DNA of 49,350 nucleotides from JAYUJH01 sp043765375 (GTDB lineage: Bacteria > Pseudomonadota > Alphaproteobacteria > Rickettsiales > UBA998), in assembly GCA_043765375.1 (NCBI GenBank), contig JAYUJH010000007.1, forward strand, positions 1 to 49,350, in the 5' to 3' direction. Shown here piece after piece: positions 26,028 through 34,704 of this stretch; position 1 is the first letter of the stretch, and every line of letters starts with the position of its first letter. The notes below the pieces were generated by a model. That model did not search any database. It was not told the DNA's origin and saw nothing but the letters and a program-made list of their open reading frames with translations. Both the position numbers and the translations under genes were made by a program.

Positions 26028-26312
26028 ATGAATGATAAAAATGGTTTGCAAGATGTGTTCTTGAATGGTTGCCGTAAAGAAAAAATTGAGGTTACGGTTT
26101 ATTTAAGCAATGGCGTGAAATTGGCTGGAATGATTAGCGGATTTGATAATTTCGTGGTGGTGCTGCGCCGAGGTGCGCAAAATCAACTGGTTTATAAACA
26201 TAGCATTGCAACTATTGTGCCACTCAGCCCAATTGACATGTTTCCAACTAAAGATGCGATTGATAATGGTAACGCAATTGAAGGCGATATTGCACCTTTT
26301 CAAATAGCTTGA
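26028..26312 (+). CDS. hfq: RNA chaperone Hfq
   Basis: A 94-residue Sm-like RNA chaperone that pairs small RNAs with mRNAs as a hexamer. The Sm1 motif reads VTVYLSNGVKLAGMISGFDNFVVVL and Sm2 reads YKHSIATIVP, with the conserved YKH. A QDVFLN segment at the N-terminus matches the family. The C-terminal tail (about 20 residues) is short, as usual in alphaproteobacteria. AGGTGAG precedes the start. hflX follows after 9 bp, the standard arrangement. Confidence 0.96.
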   Translation: MNDKNGLQDVFLNGCRKEKIEVTVYLSNGVKLAGMISGFDNFVVVLRRGAQNQLVYKHSIATIVPLSPIDMFPTKDAIDNGNAIEGDIAPFQIA

Positions 26313-26321
26313 GCGGATAAA

Positions 26322-27632
26322 TTGAAAACTCACATGAGCAAAGCCATTGTCGTATGCCCTTCAATTAAAGGTGAAGTAGCCAATTATTCCCGCACTATTG
26401 AGGCTCGCATTGCGGAAGCAACTAGCCTATGTTGCGCTATTAACTTGAATATTGTGCAAGCAATCCCGTTAAATGTTAATGGCGCACGCCCCGCAACCGT
26501 CATAGGATCGGGACAAATGAGTGAGATTGCTGAAATTGGCAAAGCAAATGACGTTGAAGTTGTAGTGTTTGATTGCGCACTGACGCCAATGCAGCAACGC
26601 AACCTTGAAGTGGGTATGAGTTGCAAAGTTATTGATCGATCCGCCCTGATTTTGGAGATATTCGGAGAACGTGCCAATACTCGTGAAGGGATTTTGCAAG
26701 TTGAAATCGCCGCCTTGAATTATCAAAAAAGCAGATTAGTTCGCTCATGGACACATTTGGAGAGGCAGCGAGGTGGGTTTGGTTTCCTCGGAGGGCCGGG
26801 AGAATCACAAATTGAAACGGATAGGCGGTTAATTCGTGAACGCATCATCTTGTTGCAAAAACAACTGGATAAAGTAGTCAAAACTCGGGGCTTGCATCGC
26901 CGTGTGCGTGATGATGTGCCATATCCAAATATTGCGCTAATTGGCTATACTAATGCGGGCAAATCAACATTATTTAACTTGCTAACATCGGCGGAAGTGC
27001 TGGCGAAAGATGCGCTATTTGCAACGCTTGACCCAACAACTCGCAAAGTTCGCTTGCCTGAGGGAATGGAGATATTAATCAGTGATACTGTTGGGTTCAT
27101 CGCTAATTTACCAACGCAGTTAATCGCAGCATTTCGGGCAACTTTGGAGGAGGTGAGGCAAGCGGATTTGTTGCTGCATGTGCGTGACATAACTCACCCT
27201 GATACTCACGCGCAGAAGGCTGATGTGCTAGGCGTGATGCAAACAATTTTTGAGGGGGCGGAAGATTCCATGCCGCCAATCATTGAAGTCTGGAACAAAA
27301 GTGACATGGCAGATGATGTTTTGCGGGAAAATCTGCATATTTATCGGCAAAATCCCGTGGCAATCTCCGCAATAACGGGGTATGGTGTGGCGGATTTGCA
27401 ACATGCGATTGAATCTCATTTAATTGAGTTATTATATCAAAATGTGCATTATGTGCTGCCAAATGATGCGGGCGCGCAGCTTGCTTGGCTATATCGTCAT
27501 GGTATGGTGGAGGAATTGCAGCAAGATGAACGGCAAATGCAAGTTCAAGCAAAATTGAGTGCGGCAAATATAGCACGATTTGCGAATATATTTGATATGC
27601 AGGCAAGCCCGCAACAAACAGCATTAATTTGA
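26322..27632 (+). CDS. hflX: GTPase HflX
   Basis: A 436-residue ribosome-associated GTPase that splits stalled ribosomes. The N-terminal HflX domain (IGSGQMSEIAEI, VVVFDCALTPMQQRNLE, VIDRSALILEIFGERANTREG split across about 75-130) leads to the family's GGFGFLGGPGESQIETDRR. The G domain has G1 GYTNAGKST at about 206, G3 DTVGF and G4 NKSD. I use the TTG start at 26322 because GAGCGG lies just before it; the ATG at 26334 is the alternative. It is in an operon with hfq and possibly the ArsR gene 7 bp downstream. Confidence 0.95.
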   Translation: MKTHMSKAIVVCPSIKGEVANYSRTIEARIAEATSLCCAINLNIVQAIPLNVNGARPATVIGSGQMSEIAEIGKANDVEVVVFDCALTPMQQRNLEVGMSCKVIDRSALILEIFGERANTREGILQVEIAALNYQKSRLVRSWTHLERQRGGFGFLGGPGESQIETDRRLIRERIILLQKQLDKVVKTRGLHRRVRDDVPYPNIALIGYTNAGKSTLFNLLTSAEVLAKDALFATLDPTTRKVRLPEGMEILISDTVGFIANLPTQLIAAFRATLEEVRQADLLLHVRDITHPDTHAQKADVLGVMQTIFEGAEDSMPPIIEVWNKSDMADDVLRENLHIYRQNPVAISAITGYGVADLQHAIESHLIELLYQNVHYVLPNDAGAQLAWLYRHGMVEELQQDERQMQVQAKLSAANIARFANIFDMQASPQQTALI

Positions 27633-27639
27633 GAGCATC

Positions 27640-27921
27640 ATGGACGATATCAAACTTAATGCGCAAAAAAATGCTCAATTATTCAAGTTAATTGCTAATG
27701 AAAATCGGTTGATGATTTTATATTTGCTTAGCCACGGTGAAGCAAATGTTGGTGAGTTGGAGCAGAAAATGGAGGTCTCACAACCAGCATTATCACAGCA
27801 TTTGGCGAGAATGCGGCAGGAAAATATTTTAGATGCGAAACGGGTGGGGCAGCAGATTTTTTATTCCATCAAAGATTTGCGCATTGTTGAAATGTTGAAT
27901 ATAATTGACGAATTATTTTAA
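27640..27921 (+). CDS. ArsR-family winged-helix regulator
   Basis: A 93-residue DNA-binding protein: a compact winged helix of the ArsR/SmtB type. The first helices read KNAQLFKLIANENRLMILYLL, the recognition helix is in VSQPALSQHLARMRQENIL, and the wing contains RVGQQIFYSI. There is no cysteine in the DNA-binding helix or tail, so a metal or persulfide sensor of the usual type is unlikely and the signal is unknown. It lies 7 bp after hflX with GAGAG as ribosome site, so it is probably cotranscribed with hfq-hflX. No obvious target gene is adjacent. Confidence 0.88.
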   Translation: MDDIKLNAQKNAQLFKLIANENRLMILYLLSHGEANVGELEQKMEVSQPALSQHLARMRQENILDAKRVGQQIFYSIKDLRIVEMLNIIDELF

Positions 27922-28079
27922 TTGTCGCAGTCGGGTCGGTGCTTGTGTGGCAGATATTTTTAATAGGCGAAACTTGGTTGGCGAAGTTTTTTAACAAATA
28001 TTTTTATGATGAATGGTTTGTTTGTTAGGATTTTTTCAGTAAGTGTTATTCAAATATATATTTTTCTAGCTAATGTTTG

Positions 28080-28105
28080 CTTGATAGGGATTTTTCTCAT
28101 CAAGT
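28080..28105. terminator. Weak hairpin between the ArsR gene and queA
   Basis: CTTGAT-AGGGA and TCTC-ATCAAG form an imperfect stem with a T-rich loop in the convergent gap 27922-28114. The rest of the gap is T-rich with no gene that I can see. Confidence 0.35.
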
Positions 28106-28114
28106 TGTTGTTTA

Positions 28115-29152
28115 TTAGTATTTTTCCAACAAACACGCATCACCATATGAATAAAAACGATATTTTTGTTTGATTGCGTGGGCATAAGCCGCTTGCATTT
28201 GTTCCAACCCACAAAATGCTGAAACCAACATAAATAATGTAGATTTTGGTAGATGAAAATTGGTGATTAACTTATCCACAAACTTAAATTGATATGGCGG
28301 CGTTATGAAAATATCAGTTGGCGCATTAAATGGTTGCAACATACCGTTCTCATCAGTGGCGGATTCCAATGTTCGCATAGCTGTTGTGCCAACTGCTACA
28401 ATATTTTTACCATTTTGCTTGGCGATATTCAGCTTGGTTGCCACTTCCGCACTGATAATTGCTTGCTCGCTGTGCATTATATGGTCAGCCGTATTTTCAA
28501 CTTTAACGGGCATAAAAGTTCCACCACCAACATGTAAAGTGATGAAATATTGTTCAATTTGTCTCGCTGCTAATTGTGCCAGCAATTCATTTGAGAAATG
28601 TAATCCCGCCGTGGGTGCTGCAACCGAACCATTATGCTTGGCATAAACTGTTTGGTAGCGTTCAATATCTTCAATTTCAGCATCTCGTTTAATATATGGG
28701 GGTAATGGTATATTACCATGGATTTCCAACTGTTGCCAAAAAGCCTCAGTTGCGCACAAAAAATCTAGCACCACCTCACCACTAGGGAGTTTTTCAACTA
28801 ACTTTGCCGCAAAATCATCGGAAAAATGGATAATATCATCAATATGCAAACGCTTGGTGGGGCGAGCAAATACCCGCCATTGATTGGGTGCAATATTTGT
28901 GATATTTTGCTGATGCAGCAGCACTTCAACTGCCATTGCACCGCGCCTGCCATAAAGCCGTGCAGGAATTACTCGGCTATTATTAAATACTAAAACGTCA
29001 TTTTCATCAAGCAAAATGGTTAAATCATCAACCATTTTGTCGTTTATTTCAACGTTTTTAACATGTAATAAGCGAGATTGATTGCGCATTTTTAATGGGT
29101 GATGCGCAATCAATTCATCAGGAAGGGTGAAATCAAATAATGCCGTTTCCAA
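28115..29152 (-). CDS. queA: tRNA preQ1(34) S-adenosylmethionine ribosyltransferase-isomerase
   Basis: A 345-residue QueA, which transfers and rearranges the ribosyl part of S-adenosylmethionine onto preQ1 in the wobble position of tRNA, giving epoxyqueuosine. Family segments are FDFTLPDELIAHHPL at the N-terminus, VFNNSRVIPARLYG, APTAGLHFSNELL, LHVGGGTFMPVK, HSEQAIIS and ITNFHLPKSTLFMLVSAF. Length is normal. Queuosine synthesis upstream steps (queC, D, E, F) and tgt are not in the window. The cyclophilin gene lies upstream with 49 bp between, so cotranscription is plausible. Confidence 0.96.
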   Translation of the reverse strand: METALFDFTLPDELIAHHPLKMRNQSRLLHVKNVEINDKMVDDLTILLDENDVLVFNNSRVIPARLYGRRGAMAVEVLLHQQNITNIAPNQWRVFARPTKRLHIDDIIHFSDDFAAKLVEKLPSGEVVLDFLCATEAFWQQLEIHGNIPLPPYIKRDAEIEDIERYQTVYAKHNGSVAAPTAGLHFSNELLAQLAARQIEQYFITLHVGGGTFMPVKVENTADHIMHSEQAIISAEVATKLNIAKQNGKNIVAVGTTAMRTLESATDENGMLQPFNAPTDIFITPPYQFKFVDKLITNFHLPKSTLFMLVSAFCGLEQMQAAYAHAIKQKYRFYSYGDACLLEKY

Positions 29153-29201
29153 TATTATTTTCCCTTGAAATACAACTACCTAAAATACAACTATTTTAAT
29201 A

Positions 29202-29789
29202 TTATTTCGCAGCTTTGGCGGGAGTCGCTGGGGCAATTTCAGCGTCAGATTTTGCTACACTTTCAGACTTCACACTCATTTTAACAATTTTGTCAGGGTT
29301 GCGAACAGAACCATTGCGAGTTTTATCCCCTTTTTTGATTTTATCCACAAACTCCATGCCCGATACGACTTTACCAAAGGCAGTATATTGGCGATCTAAG
29401 AAGGGAGAATCCTCAAGCACAATGAAAAACTGGCTATTGGCAGAATCAGGATCGCCCGAACGTGCCATTGAAACAACGCCACGTTTGTGACTTTCATCAT
29501 TAAACTCCGCCTTCAAATCACCGAGTTTAGAGCCGCCGCTTCCTGTGCCTGTTGGGTCACCTGTTTGTGCCATAAATCCATCAATTACACGGTGAAAAAC
29601 TATACCATCATAGAACCCTTCTTCAGTCAATTGTTTGATGCGGGCTGCATGATTTGGAGCTTTCTCAGTTAATAATTCAATTACGATTTGTCCATCTTTA
29701 GTATCCAACAAAATAGTCTCTGCTGCTTGTGCTTCACTCATTAATAATGCTCCTATGATTAATCCTGTAAATAATTTTGCAATTTTCAT
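29202..29789 (-). CDS. Periplasmic cyclophilin-type peptidyl-prolyl isomerase
   Basis: A 195-residue cyclophilin with a cleavable signal peptide (MKIAKLFTGLIIGALLMSEA, cut near AQA). The isomerase domain contains FHRVIDGFMAQTGDPTGTG, the cyclophilin signature with catalytic Arg, then MARSGDPDSANSQFFIVLED and YTAFGKVVSGMEFVDKI. The last 20 residues are Ala/Pro/Lys-rich (APATPAKAAK). It should help fold secreted and outer-membrane proteins. GAAGGAG precedes the start. The bacterioferritin gene is 32 bp upstream on the same strand. Confidence 0.93.
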   Translation of the reverse strand: MKIAKLFTGLIIGALLMSEAQAAETILLDTKDGQIVIELLTEKAPNHAARIKQLTEEGFYDGIVFHRVIDGFMAQTGDPTGTGSGGSKLGDLKAEFNDESHKRGVVSMARSGDPDSANSQFFIVLEDSPFLDRQYTAFGKVVSGMEFVDKIKKGDKTRNGSVRNPDKIVKMSVKSESVAKSDAEIAPATPAKAAK

Positions 29790-29821
29790 TGCGATACTCC
29801 TTCAAAATGATAGTTATGAAA

Positions 29822-30310
29822 TTAAACTAATATTTGTAAATAATTCTGCTCACCCATGGCGATAATTTGTTTTAAGCGAGCCTCTAAATCCTCAATATGC
29901 TTTTCCTCTGATGCAAGGATTTGCTCAACTAATGTGGAACTTGTTGGGTCATTTTCACAAACTTTATGCGCTGCCATCAAATCGCGATAAACATCTTGTT
30001 CCATAGCATAATCACAATTAATTATTTCAATCGGGTTTTCACCAATGCGCAACCGCCCCATATCTTGCAAATTGGGCAATCCACCCAACATAAAGATGCG
30101 TTGCATGATCAAATCCGCATGTTTCATCTCATCAATGGATTCTTCATATTCCTGCGCTGCGAACTTAGCATATCCCATATGTTGCAACATACGTGCGTGC
30201 AGAAAATATTGATTAATTGCGGTTAATTCATTTTTGAGAATGATGTTTAAGTGTGCAATCACTTGCTGCTTGTCATTGCTTTGAGTGCTGGTTTTTTGGT
30301 TGTCAGACAT
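29822..30310 (-). CDS. bfr: Bacterioferritin
   Basis: A 162-residue iron-storage four-helix protein, taken from the ATG at 30310, which has AAGGATA before it; the frame extends 13 codons further upstream without need. Ferroxidase and packing residues lie in NIILKNELTAINQYFLHARML and YEESIDEMKHADLIMQRIF. The Met in DEMKHAD is the known haem ligand of bacterioferritins. The end reads DLEARLKQI. Bacterioferritin forms a 24-subunit shell holding iron. No bfd ferredoxin gene is adjacent. Confidence 0.93.
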   Translation of the reverse strand: MSDNQKTSTQSNDKQQVIAHLNIILKNELTAINQYFLHARMLQHMGYAKFAAQEYEESIDEMKHADLIMQRIFMLGGLPNLQDMGRLRIGENPIEIINCDYAMEQDVYRDLMAAHKVCENDPTSSTLVEQILASEEKHIEDLEARLKQIIAMGEQNYLQILV

Positions 30311-30400
30311 TATTTTATCCTTGAAAAAACGCATTATACTACGTTGCAATGATAATTTCCAGCATTAAATTATTGCATAGTTAACTATTTTATCATATTA

Positions 30401-31798
30401 ATGATTGATATGAAGATTTTAATCGGTGTAATAATATTATTTGTTGGGGCGTTTGCGCAAGCAAGTGCTGAGCCAAACGTCGCATTTGCCAAAGATTTTA
30501 GTAATAATTTCAATGATAATATGTTGAATGATGGCAGCAATGCGGGAGCTGTTGCAACAGACGCATTTTCACCAAGTAATAGCTCGCCACGTGATAACTT
30601 GTCATCAACAAAACAAGCTGATTCTGATGTTGAATTGCGCTATGGTGGAACTGCTGGAATGCGCTATCGTAGCAATATATATCGCCAAAAAAATGGTGCA
30701 ACTTCCGATGCGGTCGCTATAGTTGCGCCTGCATTTGCAATTCGTTCGGATTTTGATAAACATGATTTGCAGGTGAAAGGCAGGGTTGAGGCGGGTTATT
30801 ATGCGAGTGAGCAGAATAATAATTATGTCAAGGGAGATTTGCAGGCAAATAGCAGGCTTGATGTGGCGCAAGGCGAGGCGTTGGATTTGCACGGACGAGC
30901 GAAATATGATAATGTTGAGATTGGTGGGTTTATTGAAGATGTCGGCAATCCACAAAACAGGGCTGCTGTTCCAATTTCCTATAAGTTTTTTGATGCTGGA
31001 GCGGATTATTCTAAGCCACTGGGCGAACATGTTGTTGGGCGAACTGGCGTTTCAGCGCAGCTTTATGATTATGATAATACTGCTAGGGCTGGCGGGGGTA
31101 AGCTAATTCAAGATGATCGTGATCGTAATGAATATCACGGCTATGGCTTGCTTGGAGTGCCTATAAATGTGCCAACAAATAGCTGGTTAACGAACTCAAT
31201 CATGCCATTTGTTAGCGTGGATAGTAACGCCCGCATTTATCATCGCCAAGTTGCACGAACGGCAATTTATGGCAGGGATTCCGTTGGTTTTGGCGCATAT
31301 GTTGGGGCGCAATGGAATAATCGTGAGGTGGATAGTATATGGGCGAATGGAAAAATCGGATTTATGAACCAAAATTATGCGCAGTCCGCATTACCTGATA
31401 TTAACGATGTTGGTTTTAATTTTGAAGGAGCGGCAAGGCTTGAGCAGGATACGATTTTGCAATTATTAGCTTATCGCCAAGTTAATGAAAATACGTTAAT
31501 TGGAGCGTCAGGAGCTTTGCAAACTCGTGGGCAGATGGCAGTTATTCACGGCATAGATGAAAATTGGGCTTTAGATGTGAATGGACGTTATACTCTAAAT
31601 GATTTTCAAATTAATCCCGCATTTGGCAAAGTTGGACGCAAAGATAATATTTATGACGGAGGTCTTGGGGTGAATTATTACATCGTAGATCCATTATATG
31701 CGAGGGCGGATTATCAATATATTAACCGTAATTCCAGCCTTGATTTGGCAAATTATAATGAAAGCAGGGCGATGCTTAGCTTGGGAATGAAATATTAA
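30401..31798 (+). CDS. Outer-membrane beta-barrel protein
   Basis: A 465-residue secreted protein with a signal peptide (MKILIGVIILFVGAFAQASA if started at the ATG at 30410; the first ATG is at 30401). After a low-complexity Asn/Asp/Ser stretch (about 30-75), the sequence alternates polar and aromatic residues in many short strands (VELRYGGTAGMRYRSNIYR, LQVKGRVEAGYYASEQNN). It ends in a beta-signal-like LSLGMKY. This fits a barrel of the outer membrane beta-barrel/BBP2 kind found near polysaccharide genes, but its cargo is unknown. Its TAA stop overlaps the ATG of rnd by one base (TAATG), so the two are coupled. Confidence 0.75.
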   Translation: MIDMKILIGVIILFVGAFAQASAEPNVAFAKDFSNNFNDNMLNDGSNAGAVATDAFSPSNSSPRDNLSSTKQADSDVELRYGGTAGMRYRSNIYRQKNGATSDAVAIVAPAFAIRSDFDKHDLQVKGRVEAGYYASEQNNNYVKGDLQANSRLDVAQGEALDLHGRAKYDNVEIGGFIEDVGNPQNRAAVPISYKFFDAGADYSKPLGEHVVGRTGVSAQLYDYDNTARAGGGKLIQDDRDRNEYHGYGLLGVPINVPTNSWLTNSIMPFVSVDSNARIYHRQVARTAIYGRDSVGFGAYVGAQWNNREVDSIWANGKIGFMNQNYAQSALPDINDVGFNFEGAARLEQDTILQLLAYRQVNENTLIGASGALQTRGQMAVIHGIDENWALDVNGRYTLNDFQINPAFGKVGRKDNIYDGGLGVNYYIVDPLYARADYQYINRNSSLDLANYNESRAMLSLGMKY

Positions 31799-32919
31799 TG
31801 TTGATAAGCGAACAATTCGCACTTGATGCAATGTGCGCTGGTTTGGCGAACTCTGAAACTTTGTTCATAGATACTGAGTTTGTGCGGGAGCGAACTTATT
31901 ACTCACAATTATGTTTGGTGCAAATCGCAGGCGATGATGGCGATGTTTATGCGGTGGATATGTTGGCAGGGTTGGATTATGCGGGGTTTTATGCGCTGAT
32001 AAATGCAGACGCATTGAAAGTGATGCACTCCGCCCGCCAAGATGTGGAGATTTTTCATTTGCAAACAGGGCAGATGCCAACACCTTTATATGATACGCAA
32101 ATTGCGGCAACATTCCTAGGGCTGGGGGAACAAGTTGGCTATGCCAATATGATTGAATATTTCCTCGGGGTTAAGCCATGCAAGGATCAGCAACATACTA
32201 ACTGGGCGAGAAGGCCACTCTCAGAAGCGCAATTGCAATATGCACTTGATGATGTGGTGCATTTGCGCAATATTTTTCCGTTGTTGCAGGCGCAATTGGC
32301 GCAACTGGGACGGCAGGACTGGGCGAATGAAGAAATGGCGCATATTCAGCAAGTTGATTGGATTATCACGGGCGTTGACGATTTATGGAAGCGCATTAAA
32401 CGCCGTAGCGATAATCCGCATTATTTGGCAAGATTGCAGGCCTTGACGATATGGCGGGAAGGAGAGGCGCGCAAAGCTAACTTAAATCGTGCTAAAATTA
32501 TGTTTGACGATGTGTTGCAAGAAATTGCATTGCAAAATCCTGAAAACGCCTCACATTTAAGCAAGATAAAAGGGGTGAATAATCGTGCGCTTGATGGCGG
32601 GGTGCTTGATATTATCATCGCAACGAATGCGATCTCACCCGCTCAATGCCCTGTTTTGCCAAGTTTTACAAGGCTAAGTGATACGCAAGAATTGAGGCGT
32701 GATAGCTTGAGGTTGCTATTGAAAATCATCGCCAAACAATATTGCATTAGTGCTAGCACATTATGCGATAGCGAGGCTCTTCAATCAATTAGCTTAGGCA
32801 GTGTGGCGAGTGAAATATTGCATGGTTGGCGATATGAGATGTTTGGGCGGGCAGCAAGCAATTTTTTGGCGGGTGATTTAGCCATTAAATATGATGGCGA
32901 TGATTTGGTTGTGTCATGA
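31798..32919 (+). CDS. rnd: Ribonuclease D
   Basis: A 373-residue 3'-5' exonuclease that trims tRNA precursors and other stable RNA. The DEDDy catalytic set is visible: Asp25 and Glu27 in LFIDTEFVRERTYYSQLC, Asp82 in SARQDVEIF, and Tyr148/Asp152 in LQYALDDVVHL. HRDC-type helical regions follow (about 205-290 and to the end), starting with LARLQALTIWREGEARKANLNR. The start overlaps the stop of the barrel gene. Coupling to an envelope gene looks coincidental. Confidence 0.93.
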   Translation: MLISEQFALDAMCAGLANSETLFIDTEFVRERTYYSQLCLVQIAGDDGDVYAVDMLAGLDYAGFYALINADALKVMHSARQDVEIFHLQTGQMPTPLYDTQIAATFLGLGEQVGYANMIEYFLGVKPCKDQQHTNWARRPLSEAQLQYALDDVVHLRNIFPLLQAQLAQLGRQDWANEEMAHIQQVDWIITGVDDLWKRIKRRSDNPHYLARLQALTIWREGEARKANLNRAKIMFDDVLQEIALQNPENASHLSKIKGVNNRALDGGVLDIIIATNAISPAQCPVLPSFTRLSDTQELRRDSLRLLLKIIAKQYCISASTLCDSEALQSISLGSVASEILHGWRYEMFGRAASNFLAGDLAIKYDGDDLVVS

Positions 32920-32976
32920 TTTTCTAGCGTTGCTTGCTATAAACGATAATTTGCGTTGCTTTTACACAAAATAACC

Positions 32977-34230
32977 TTAAAAAGCGGCAATTCCCGTGAT
33001 GGCTCGCCCTAAAATCAGTGCGTGAATATCGCTTGTTCCTTCATAAGTATTAACACTTTCTAAGTTCATCACATGACGCATAATATGATATTCATCAGCA
33101 ATCCCGTTGCCACCGTGCATATCCCGTGCGATGCGAGCAATTTCAAGGGCTTTGCCCGCAGAATTGCGCTTGATTAACGAAATCATTTCAGGAACTTGAA
33201 CTCCCGCATCAATCAGCCTCCCCACCTGCAAACATGCTTGCAACCCTAGGGCGATATCAGTTGCCATATCAGCGAGTTTTTTCTGCACCAATTGATTTGC
33301 GGCAAGCGGTTTGCCAAATTGATGACGCTCCAGCGTATAATTGCGTGCTGCTTCATAGCAAAACTCAGCTGCACCGAGCGCACCCCAACCAATGCCATAG
33401 CGAGCTTTATTGAGGCAAGAAAATGGTGCTTTGATGCCTTCAATTTGCAGACGATAATCATCAGCAACAAACACTTCATCAAGCATAATCATGCCCGTGA
33501 TTGATGCTTTGAGCGAAAGTTTCCCTTCAATTTCAGGGGTGACAAATCCCGTTGCGCCACGCTGCACAATAAATCCGCAAATTGTTCCATCTTTAATTGT
33601 TGCATCACCATAAGCCTTCGCCCAAACAATAGCAATATCAGCGATTGGCGAGTTGGTTATCCATGTTTTTGAGCCGTTCAAACGCCAACCACCATCAACT
33701 TTGCGAGCATTTGTTCTCATGCTGGAAGGGTCAGATCCTGCATCTGGTTCAGTTAAGCCAAAGCAACCAAGCAATTCTGCGGTGGCAAGCCGTGGCAATA
33801 AATCCTGTTTGATATGTTCAGGCGCATATTGTGAAATAGGATACATTACCAGCGAGGATTGCACCGAAAGTGCGGAACGATAACCGCTATCAACCCATTC
33901 AACTGCTCTTGCAATCAAACCATAGGCAACGTGGGAAGTTCCAGCGCAACCATAACCATGCACGGTTGAACCAAGCAAGCCTAATTTGCCCATTTCCACC
34001 ATGATGTCACGGTCAAAATGCGCTTCTCTGTTGGCTTGAATGATGTTGGGTAATAATTCACCACGAGCAAACTCGGTGACGGCGTCGCTAATTTGCTGTT
34101 CTTCCTCGCTTAAGCAATTTTTTAGATTTAGCGGATCTTGCCAGTTGAAACCAACATTTGACTGCATTTTATTGGATAATTGCGATATATCAGAATGCGA
34201 ATTATCATGTTGTATTTTGTCGGTCTGCAT
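32977..34230 (-). CDS. Glutaryl-CoA dehydrogenase
   Basis: A 417-residue acyl-CoA dehydrogenase closest in pattern to glutaryl-CoA dehydrogenase, which oxidises and decarboxylates glutaryl-CoA to crotonyl-CoA in lysine and tryptophan breakdown. Signs are FNWQDPLNL near the start, GCFGLTEPDAGSDPSSMRT, WRLNGSKTWITNSPIAD, RHQFGKPLAANQLVQKKLADM, and the end VNTYEGTSDIHALILGRAITG. The catalytic base is Glu397. GAGGTTTAAGAAATG overlaps the end of the upstream 81-residue gene, so translation is probably coupled. The rest of the pathway is not in the window. Confidence 0.9.
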   Translation of the reverse strand: MQTDKIQHDNSHSDISQLSNKMQSNVGFNWQDPLNLKNCLSEEEQQISDAVTEFARGELLPNIIQANREAHFDRDIMVEMGKLGLLGSTVHGYGCAGTSHVAYGLIARAVEWVDSGYRSALSVQSSLVMYPISQYAPEHIKQDLLPRLATAELLGCFGLTEPDAGSDPSSMRTNARKVDGGWRLNGSKTWITNSPIADIAIVWAKAYGDATIKDGTICGFIVQRGATGFVTPEIEGKLSLKASITGMIMLDEVFVADDYRLQIEGIKAPFSCLNKARYGIGWGALGAAEFCYEAARNYTLERHQFGKPLAANQLVQKKLADMATDIALGLQACLQVGRLIDAGVQVPEMISLIKRNSAGKALEIARIARDMHGGNGIADEYHIMRHVMNLESVNTYEGTSDIHALILGRAITGIAAF

Positions 34231-34233
34231 TTC

Positions 34234-34479
34234 TTAAACCTCAATATTAATGATTGAACCTCTATCCCAATATACACCTTTTTTGAGTGCATTCAAGGCT
34301 TTTTGTATCAATCTTTCCAACACAAATATCTCAGGCACAACACGAAAACCTCGTGATGCTGGCGGAGTTAAATCCTCCAATTCGGGGTTTGGCAGAGCGA
34401 TGTTGCCAAGTTTTTGCTTGCTGCGTTGCGTTGTTGCGCTGCCATTAATTTTGGGCGGAGTAGGGCGGATAATATTCAT
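34234..34479 (-). CDS. Hypothetical protein, 81 residues, upstream of glutaryl-CoA dehydrogenase
   Basis: I do not recognise this protein. It begins MNIIRPTPPKINGSATTQRSK and is Pro-rich and basic in its first half. The second half has a likely helix (EIFVLERLIQKALNALKKGVYWDRG). There is no signal peptide. AAGGATTTTTTC gives a good ribosome site. Its stop is inside the ribosome-binding region of the dehydrogenase gene, 3 bp before that start, which supports expression of both. Its function is unknown. Confidence 0.65.
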   Translation of the reverse strand: MNIIRPTPPKINGSATTQRSKQKLGNIALPNPELEDLTPPASRGFRVVPEIFVLERLIQKALNALKKGVYWDRGSIINIEV

Positions 34480-34543
34480 GAAAAAATCCTTATGTAATAT
34501 TTAGACAATTATACTATACATTAAAACACTAAAATAATCATTA

Positions 34544-34690
34544 AGAACCTGTATTCACATCTTTTCAAAATGCCTGCAACATTTGATTTTCTGCGCTTCC
34601 GCTGCTCATGTATTTTTATATACACTGCGCTGCGGTTCTCAAAAATACAAACGTTTCGGCGGTTTTCAAAAACTGTGAATATTAGGTTCT
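34544..34690. repeat. 147-bp full-length imperfect palindrome
   Basis: Terminal arms are AGAACCTGTATTCACA (34544-34559) and TGTGAATATTAGGTTCT (34674-34690). Inner segments pair as well: ATTTTCTGCGCTTCCGCTGC near 34580-34604 with the stretch ending GCGCTGCGGTTCTCAAAAAT at about 34650, and a central hairpin around CATGTATTTTTATATACAC. It lies downstream of bamD and upstream of the 81-residue gene, with no coding capacity. It looks like a miniature palindromic element. Confidence 0.75.
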
Positions 34691-34704
34691 AAAACTAATA
34701 AAGA

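Noticed and set aside
27922..28114. Possible decayed gene in the T-rich gap after the ArsR gene
   Set aside because: All frames are short and biased by T runs, and no recognisable protein segment is present.
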